The notes under the pieces were generated by a model. It was not told the origin of the DNA. It saw only the letters and a program-made list of their open reading frames with translations, and did not search any database. A DNA stretch of 46,995 bases, taken from positions 1 through 46,995 of the forward strand of contig DASPLX010000030.1 of the NCBI GenBank assembly GCA_035627375.1, read 5' to 3'. Below, piece by piece: positions 23,701 through 32,700 of the stretch. A program made the position numbers and the translations under genes. Position 1 is the stretch's first letter. Each line of letters begins with the position of its first letter. Source of the stretch: DASPLX01 sp035627375. GTDB taxonomy: Bacteria > Pseudomonadota > Gammaproteobacteria > Burkholderiales > Burkholderiaceae_D.

Positions 23701-26700
23701 GCGCAACCTGCGCGACGGCAAGGATTGCATCGTCGAAGTCCCGCAGGATCGCTGGGACTGGCGCGAGTATTTCACCGACGACCGCTCCAAGAGCGGCCGC
23801 CATTACAGCAAGTGGGGCGGCTTCATCGACGGCGTCGATGAATTCGATGCGCTGTTCTTCAATATTCCGCCGGTGGATGCCGAACGCATCGATCCGCAGG
23901 AACGCTTGTTCCTGCAGCATGCCTGGATGGCGCTCGAGGATGCCGGCTACACCCGCGCCAGCCTGCAAATTCCGCGCGAGCAGGACCAGGCCGGCCAGGC
24001 CGGCGTGTACGTGGGCGTGATGTACGGCGAATACCAGCTGTTCGGCGCCGAGACCAGCCTGCTCGGCGAGCGCATGGTGACGCCGTCGAGCTATTCCAGC
24101 ATCGCCAACCGGGTCTCCTATTTCCTCAACCTGCATGGCCCCAGCATGGCGGTCGACACCATGTGTTCGTCGTCGCTCACCGCCATCCACCTGGCTTGCC
24201 AGGACTTGCGGCTGGGACGCACCGATGTCGCGATCGCCGGCGGCGTCAACGTCACGATCCATCCGAACAAGTATCTCTTGCTCAGCTCCGGGCAGTTCAT
24301 CGCCAGTGACGGCCGCTGCCAGAGTTTCGGCGAGGGCGGCGACGGCTATATTCCCGCCGAGGGCGTCGGCGCGGTGATCCTGAAACGGCTGTCCGAGGCG
24401 GAGCGGGACGGCAATCACATCTACGGCGTGATCAAGGCCAGCGCGCTGAACCATGGCGGCAAGACCAACGGCTATTCGGTGCCCAATCCCCAGTCGCAGG
24501 CCAGCGTCATCGGCCAGGCGTTCAAGGAATGCGGCGTCGATCCGCGCCACGTCAGCTATGTCGAAGCGCACGGCACCGGCACCAAGCTCGGCGACCCGAT
24601 CGAGATCGCGGCGCTGACGCAGGTGTTCCGCCAGCATACCCAGGAGAACCGCTTCTGCCTGATCGGCTCGGCGAAATCGAATATCGGCCATGCTGAGTCG
24701 GCCGCCGGCATCGCGGGACTGACCAAGGTGCTGCTGCAGTTGAAGCATCGGCAGATCGTGCCGTCGCTGCACTCGTCGGCCTTGAATCCGCATATCGATT
24801 TCGACAAGACGCCGTTCGTGGTCAACCAGACCTTGCGCGAATGGGAGCAGCCGGAAGTGGACGGCAGGCGCCTGCCGCGGATCGCGGGACTGTCCTCGTT
24901 CGGCGCGGGCGGCTCCAACGCGCACCTGATCGTGGAAGAGTATGCGCCGTCCGACCGAACCGCGACCGCCGGATTCGAGGGCGCGCAGGCGCCGGCCGCC
25001 ATCGTGCTGTCGGCACGGACGCCGGAACAGTTGAAACAAAAGATCCGCGACCTGCACGCCTTCCTGCGCGCGCAGGAGCATGCCGTCGATCTGCACTCCA
25101 TGGCTTACACCTTGCAGGTGGGCCGGGAGGCGATGCAGGAACGCTTCGGCTTGATCGTGGATTCGGTCGAGCAATTGACGGAACGGCTGCAGGCTTGCCT
25201 GGATGGCGACGAGCAAGTCGAGGATAGCTATCAAGGGCAAGCGAGACGCGACGACGAGGCGTTGTCGCTGTTCAGCAGCGATGCCGATCTGCGCGAAACG
25301 ATAGAAAAATGGATCGCCGGCAGGAAGCTCTCGCGTCTCCTGGAGTTGTGGACCAAGGGATTGGAACTCGACTGGAACAAGCTCTACGGGGAAGCCAAGC
25401 CGCGCTTCGTCAGCCTGCCGACATATCCGTTCGCCCGCGACCGCTGCTGGATCGACCGCGTGAAGGCGGTCGGCGGACAGGCGGTGCCCGGCACGGCGGG
25501 CGCGGTGCTGCATCCCTTGCTGCACGCGAACACCTCCGATTTCAGCCAGCAAAGTTATCGCTCGACCTTCACCGGCTCGGAGTTTTTCCTGGCCGATCAT
25601 CGCGTCGGCATCGGCGCCGCCCCGGAGCGGAAAGTGTTGCCCGGCGTGGCTTACCTGGAGATGGCGCGCGCCGCCGTCGAGCAGGCGCTGCCGGCCATGT
25701 CCGGCGCGACCACGATGGAATTGCGCAATATCGTCTGGGCGCAACCGCTCGTGGTGGACGATCGCCGGCAAGTCGACATCGCCCTGGCGCCGAATGACGA
25801 CGGCCGGATCGATTTCGAGATCCGCAGCCAGGATGGCGAGGAAGGCATCGTCCATTGCCAGGGCCAGGCCGTCCTCGGCGCCCGGCCGGCTTCGTCGCCG
25901 TTGGATATCGAACGGCTGCAGGCGCGGATGCAACGCGGCGCCTTGGAGCCGGACAGCATTTATGCCGCTTATGCCCGCATGGGCCTGCGCTATGGGCCGG
26001 CGCATCGCGCAATCGCGGCGCTCGCGCTCGGCGAGCGCGAGCTGCTGGCGCACCTGCGTCTCCCGCCGGCGGTCGAAGCAAGCCGCTCCGGCTACCAGCT
26101 CCATCCGAGCCTGCTCGACGGCGCCCTGCAGGCGGCCATCGGCCTGGCCGGCGCGGCGGCCGATGCATCGACCCGGGCACGCCTGCCGTTCGCGCTGGAT
26201 ACCCTGCATATCGTCGCGCCGTGCACCACCGAGATGCTGGCCTGGGTGCGCTATGCGCCGGGCAGCGAACCCGACGACAATGTCGTCAAGCTCGATATCG
26301 ACCTGTGCGACAGCCAGGGCAAGGTGTGCGTCCAGATGCGCGGATTTTCCTCGCGCATGCTCGGCAAGGACAGCAGCGAGGAGAGCGGCGAGGAGAACGG
26401 CAAAGCGGCCGCCTCGGAGCGGACGACCGGCAGCCTCGTCGCGGCCCCGGTGTGGCAAGCCGCCGCGGCGTCCGGCGCCGGCCGGCGCGACCATGCGCAA
26501 CGCCACGTCATCCTGTGCGAACTGCCCGGCATCGATACCGCGCGCATCGAGGCATCGATGCCCGGCAGCCGTTGCCTGCGCTTGCAGGCGCCGCCGGCAA
26601 GCACGCTCGCCGAACGCTATACGCAGCATGCGCTGGCCTGCTTCGAGCACGTCCGCGCGATCCTCGAAGGCAAGCCGCAGGACCAGGTGCTGGTCCAGAT

Positions 26701-29700
26701 CGTCGTCGCCGACGGCGAGGAGGGCGCCGTCCTGGCGGGACTGTCCGGCTTGCTCCGCACCGCCGCGCTGGAAAACCCCAGGCTGGTCGGCCAGCTCATT
26801 CTCGTCGCGCCGGACATCGGGACGGAGCCGCTGGCGCGGCAGCTGCAGGAAGACGGAAACGCGCCGGACGCGGTAGTCAGGCACACGGGCGAACGGCAAG
26901 TCTTGCATTGGCAAGAGCTGCCGGCCGATCCCGGCACGGCCCATGTCGCGTTCAAGGACCACGGCGTCTACCTGATCACGGGCGGGCTCGGCGGCCTGGG
27001 CATGCTGTTCGCGAAGGAGATTCTCGCGCAGGCATCCAGGGCCAGGGTCATCCTCACCGGACGCTCGGCGCCGAGCGCCGACAAGCAGGCCGCCCTCGAT
27101 CAGGTCGCGGCGCAATTCGGCGCGACCGGCGGCCGGCTCGCCTATCGCACGCTCGACCTGGACAATGCGGACGAGGTGAAGCGGTTCATCGCAGCGACGA
27201 GAAAGGAATACGGCCGGATCGACGGCATCCTGCACAGCGCGGGCATGACCGCCGACAATTTCATCCTGAAGAAATCGGCCGAGGAGTTCGGCCGGGTTCT
27301 CGCGCCCAAGGTCGCGGGCACCTTCCACCTGGACCAGGCGACGCAGGACGCCGGGCTCGATTTCTTCGTGCTGTTCTCTTCCACCAGCAGCGCCATGGGC
27401 AATGCGGGCCAGGCCGACTATGCCGCCGCCAACGGCTTCATGGACCAGTTCGCCGCCTATCGCAATCGCTTGGCGGCGGCCGGGCAAAGGCAGGGCAGGA
27501 CGCTGTCGATCAACTGGCCGCTGTGGCAAGAGGGCGGCATGCGGATCGATCCGGAGACCCTGGAGCTGCTGCGGCAAGCCACCGGCGTGCAGCCGATGCA
27601 AACCACCACCGGCATGCAGGCGCTGTATCGCAGCCTGGGCTCGGAGCATGGCCAGACGCTGGTGCTGGAGGGCGAGCTGACCGGGCTGCGGGCGCAACTG
27701 CGGCGCGCGGCCGCCGAACAGACGCGGCCGCGGGAGTCGGCGGCAATGCGCGCATCGGCGCCCGTGGCGACGACTATGCCTGCGCCGATCGCGGCGGCGA
27801 CGCCCGCCGGCGATCTGCTCGACAAGGCCGAGGACTACCTGCGCAAGCAATTCTCGGAAGTATTGAAAGTGCCGTCGCACAAGGTCGATCCGCAGGCGCC
27901 GCTGGAAAACTACGGCATCGATTCGGTCGTCGCGATGAAGCTGACCAACGTGCTGGAGAAGACCTTCGGCTCGCTGTCGAAGACCCTGTTCTTCGAATAC
28001 CAGACGATCGCCAAGCTGGCCGCTTACCTGGTGAAGGCCTTCCCGGACGTGGTGCGCAAGGAAGTCGGGCTTGCAACCGATCTCCCAGGCGGTCCCGCGC
28101 CGGCGGCCGAAACCGCTGCCGTCCCGCCGGCGACCGCCGACAGGCTGCCGGCCGTTCCCGCCTTGCGCGGCAAGAACCGATTCCTCGGCGCGCCGGCCCA
28201 GGCCCAGGCGACCAGGGAAGTCGCCATCGTCGGCTTGAGCGGCAGGTATCCGCAGGCGGAGAACCTGGAGGCGTTCTGGGAAAACCTGAAGGCCGGCCGC
28301 GATTGCATCACCGAGATTCCGGCGGACCGCTGGGACCACGCGCTGTACTTCGATCCGGACCGGAACAGGATCGGGAAGACCTATGCCAAGTGGGGCGGCT
28401 TCCTCGCCGACGTCGACAAGTTCGATCCGCTGTTCTTCAACATCTCGCCCAAGGAAGCCGAGGTCATCGACCCGCAGGAACGCTTGTTCCTGGAAACGGC
28501 ATGGGAGACCATCGAGGACGCCGGGTATGGCAAGGACAGCCTGTCGGGCAAGCGCGTGGGCGTGTTCGTCGGCGTCATGTGGGGCCATTACGAGCTCTAC
28601 GGCGCCGCCGCGCTGGCCGGAAAGAATCCGGCCATTCCCACCTCGTCGCACGCCTCGGTCGCCAACCGCGTATCGTATTTCTTCAACCTCCATGGTCCCA
28701 GCATCGCGCTGGACACCATGTGCTCGTCGTCGCTCACCGCGATTCACCTGGCTACCGAGGAAATCCGCAGAGGCAATATCGACGCCGCGCTCGCCGGCGG
28801 CGTGAACCTCTCGATCCATCCGCAGAAGTATCTCAACCTGAGCCAGGGCAAGTTCGCCGCGAGCGACGGCAGGTGCCGCAGCTTCGGTGCCGGCGGCGAC
28901 GGTTACGTGCCGGGCGAAGGCGTGGGTGCGGTGTTCCTCAAGCCGCTGGAGGATGCGCTGCGCGACGGCGACCACGTGTATGCCGTGGTCCGCTCGAGCG
29001 CTCTCAATCACGGCGGCAAGACCAACGGCTACACCGTTCCCAATCCGAACGCCCAGGGCGAACTGATTCTCGACGCCCTCAAGAAGGCCGGCGTCGATCC
29101 GAAGACCCTGGGCTATATCGAAACCCACGGCACCGGAACCTCGCTCGGCGATCCGATCGAGATCACCGGCTTGCAGCAGGCGTTCGCCGGCTACACCGAC
29201 GAGAAGAAAATCTGCCCGATCGGCTCGGTCAAATCGAATATCGGCCACCTGGAGTCGGCGGCCGGCATCGCGGCCGTCACCAAGGCCCTGCTGCAGATCA
29301 AGCACGAGCAACTGGTGCCCTCGCTGCATGCGGAACCCTTGAATCCCAACATCGATTTCGAGGCTTCGCCGTTCTATGTGCAGACCAGGCTGGCGGACTG
29401 GAAGCGCAGCGCCGAACATCCGGAACAGCCGAGGCGCGTGGCCGTGAGTTCCTTCGGCGCCGGCGGCTCCAACGCGCATGTCATCCTGGAAGAGCATATC
29501 GATACGCGACCGGCGCGGGCCGTGCAGCCGGCGCGGCCCGAAGTCTTCGTGCTGTCGGCGCGCGATCCCGGAGCGCTGCATCGCTATGCCGCGCGCGTCG
29601 CGCGCTTCCTGGAGCATGCCGGCGGCGAATCGCTGACGGATATCGCCTATACCTCGCAGGTGGGAAGAACGCCGCTGCCGGCGCGCCTGGCCGTCATCGC

Positions 29701-32700
29701 GGCGAGCGTCGACGAACTCAAGGACAAGCTCGGACGATGGGTGGCTTCGCGCACCGCGACGGAGCGCGGCCTGGCCGCCAATGGCCTGGCCGAACCGGAA
29801 GACGTCTTCCAAGGCAACGTCAACGATGCGCAATACAACGCCGGCAACCTGATCCAGGGTGCCGCCGGCAGGGCTTTCCTGCAGGATCTGCTGGCGAAGC
29901 GGGACCTGGCGAAAGTCGCCCAGCTCTGGACCCTGGGCGCCGACATCGATTGGCTGCTCGCCCACCATGGCGCGCAGCCGCGCAGGGTGAGCCTGCCGAC
30001 GTATCCGTTCGCGAAGGAACGCTACTGGGTCGATGCGCAGGCCTTCCCGGCGGCCGGCATGCCGGCGGCGCCCAAGGCCGTTCCCAAGGCCGTCGAAGAG
30101 CCGCGCAGGAATTACTATCGTCCGCGATGGAAGGCGAGCCCGCTCGACGTTTCCGCCGCATCGCAGGCCGCGACCGGCCATGCCGGTCCTATCCTCCTCC
30201 TGGACACGTCGGAGGAATTCTTCCAGGCGTTCAAGGAAAGCCTCGCGGAGACCCCGGTCTTCCTGGCGAAGCTGGGCGGCGCATACCAGGAAGTCTCGTC
30301 CGACAGCTTCACGATCGATCCGGAACGGGAAGAGGATTTCAACCGGCTCGTCGAGGTGCTCAAGGGCCGGAACCTGCTGCCGTCGCTGATCCTGCATCGT
30401 TACGCGCAGGCCGGCGGTCTCGAGCAAAGCGAGCAGGAGATCGTCCGCCGGCTCGATCGGGGCGTATACGCGCTCCTGCATGCGAGCAAGGCGCTGATGC
30501 TGCAAAAGCAGCACGCCGCACCGAAGATGATGTCGTTCTTCACCGGCGATTCCCACGCTTCGGCTCCCTTGGGCGCGGCGCTCGCCGGCTTCTACCGGAC
30601 GCTCCGCCTGGAAAATCCCAAGTACGTCTCGAAGGTCGTGGAGATCCGGGCGGCGGACGGCGAGGCGGTTTCCGTCGCGGACGAGGTCGGCATCGTGCTG
30701 GATGAGTTGCGCGACGGCGCCTGGGCGGCGAGCGAGATCCGCTATCTCGCGGCCGACGGGCAAACGCGCTCCCGCCATGCGCGCGAGTATGTCTCGTACC
30801 AGCCCGTCCAATCCTCCGACCGGAAAGCGGACCTGCCGCTGAAGCAGCACGGCGTCTATCTCGTCACCGGCGGCCTGGGCGGCCTGGGCTTCATCGTGGC
30901 GGATTACCTGGCGCGGCATTTCCAGGCCAAGCTGGTGCTGGCCGGACGTTCCACGCCGAACGAGGAACATGCGAAGAAGATCGAACGGCTCCATGCGCAC
31001 GGCGCCGAGACGCTCCATCTGCGCGCGGACGTGGCCAAGCCGGCCGACGTGGAGTCGATGGTGCGCGAAGCGAAAGCGCGCTTCGGCCGCATCGACGGCG
31101 TGATCCACAGCGCCGGCATCAACCGCGACTCCTTCATCCTCAAGAAGACCAGGGACGAGATGGCCGGGGTGCTGGAACCGAAGGTCTTCGGCGCGTTCAA
31201 CCTGGATCGGGCGACGCGCGAGGAAGACCTGGACCTGTTCGTCCTGTTCTCGTCCGTGGCCGGCGCGCTGGGCAATCTCGGCCAATGCGACTATGCGTAC
31301 GCCAACCGCTTCCTCGACGCCTTCGCCGAGGAGCGCGAAGCCCTGAGAGCGGCGGGCCGGCGCAGCGGCAGGACGCTGTCGATCAACTGGCCGTTCTGGG
31401 AAGAGGGCGGCATGACGCTCTCGCGGGATGCCATCGCCGCCTCGGCCAAGCACACCGGCATGCATCCGTTGCCGAGCGCCGAGGGTATCCGGTACTGGGA
31501 GGATTTCCTGCGTTCCGGCGAGCCACAGGGCATCGCGCTGTATGGCGCGCCGTCCAGGATCGCGGCCTATGTCGGACACGGGGCGGTGCGCACTGGCACC
31601 GGTTCGCCGGTACCGGCCGGGGCCGCCGACGCGGCGACGCTGCCGGCAAGGACGGAAGCCTACCTGAAGGCGCTGATCGGCGAGGAAATCAAGCTGGCCC
31701 CGGAACGCATCGATGCGCGCGAGCGCCTCGAATCCTTCGGCATCGACTCGATCATGGTCGGACGCCTGAACGAGCGCCTGACCCGCGACCTGGGAGAGTT
31801 GCCGAAGACGCTGTTCTACGAATATGAAACCATCGAAGACCTCGCGAAGTATTTCGTCCGCGAAGCGCCGCAGGTGTTGACCGAGCTCTTCGCCCGGGAA
31901 AACGCGGCGGACGGCGCCGCCGTCGAGATCGTCGATGCCGAGGCGGCCGAGACATTCGAGGCGGCCGACGCGGCGGAAGCGATCGGCGCGGATCTCGAAT
32001 CCGAGAGCGTCCGGCGCGGCCGCGAGCTCAACGATGCGGAACCGATCGCCATCATCGGCGTGCACGGATACTATCCGCGCTCCAAGGACTTGAACGAGTA
32101 CTGGGAAAACCTGCGCCAAGGAAAAGACCTGGTCGGACCGGTTCCCGCCGAGCGCTGGGATGCCGAGCGGTTCTACGATGCCGATCCGGCCAGGGCCGCC
32201 GAGGGGAAGATCTATTGCAAGTGGGGCGCCTTCCTCGACGACTTCGACAAGTTCGATGCCGCCTTCTTCAACATCGAACCGGAAGAGGCCCGCATCATCG
32301 ATCCGCAGGAAAGGCTGTTCCTGCAGTCGGTATGGTCCGCCATCGAAGATGCCGGCTACACCCGCGAAAGCCTGAAGCGGCGATTCCCCAAGGCGCGCAG
32401 CGCCGACGTCGGCGTGTTCGTCGGCGTCACGACCAACTCGTATCACCTGTTGACGGCCGACGAGTGGAATCGCGGGAACATCGTTTCGCCGAGCGCGCTG
32501 CCGTGGTCGATCGCGAACCGCGTCTCCTATTTCTTCGATTTCCAGGGCCCCAGCATGCCGGTCGACACGGCGTGTTCATCCTCCTCGGTGGCGATCCACC
32601 TGGCGTGCGAAAGCCTGAGAAGGCAGGAATGCCAGGTCGCCGTGGCCGGCGGCGTGAATCTCTATCTGCACCCCTCGAAATATCACGGGCTGTGCCAGAA

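Noticed and set aside
23096..32446. 3116-codon minus-strand open frame opposite PKS B
   Set aside because: Same codon-bias shadow effect; the plus-strand KS, DH, KR and ACP motifs explain the sequence.
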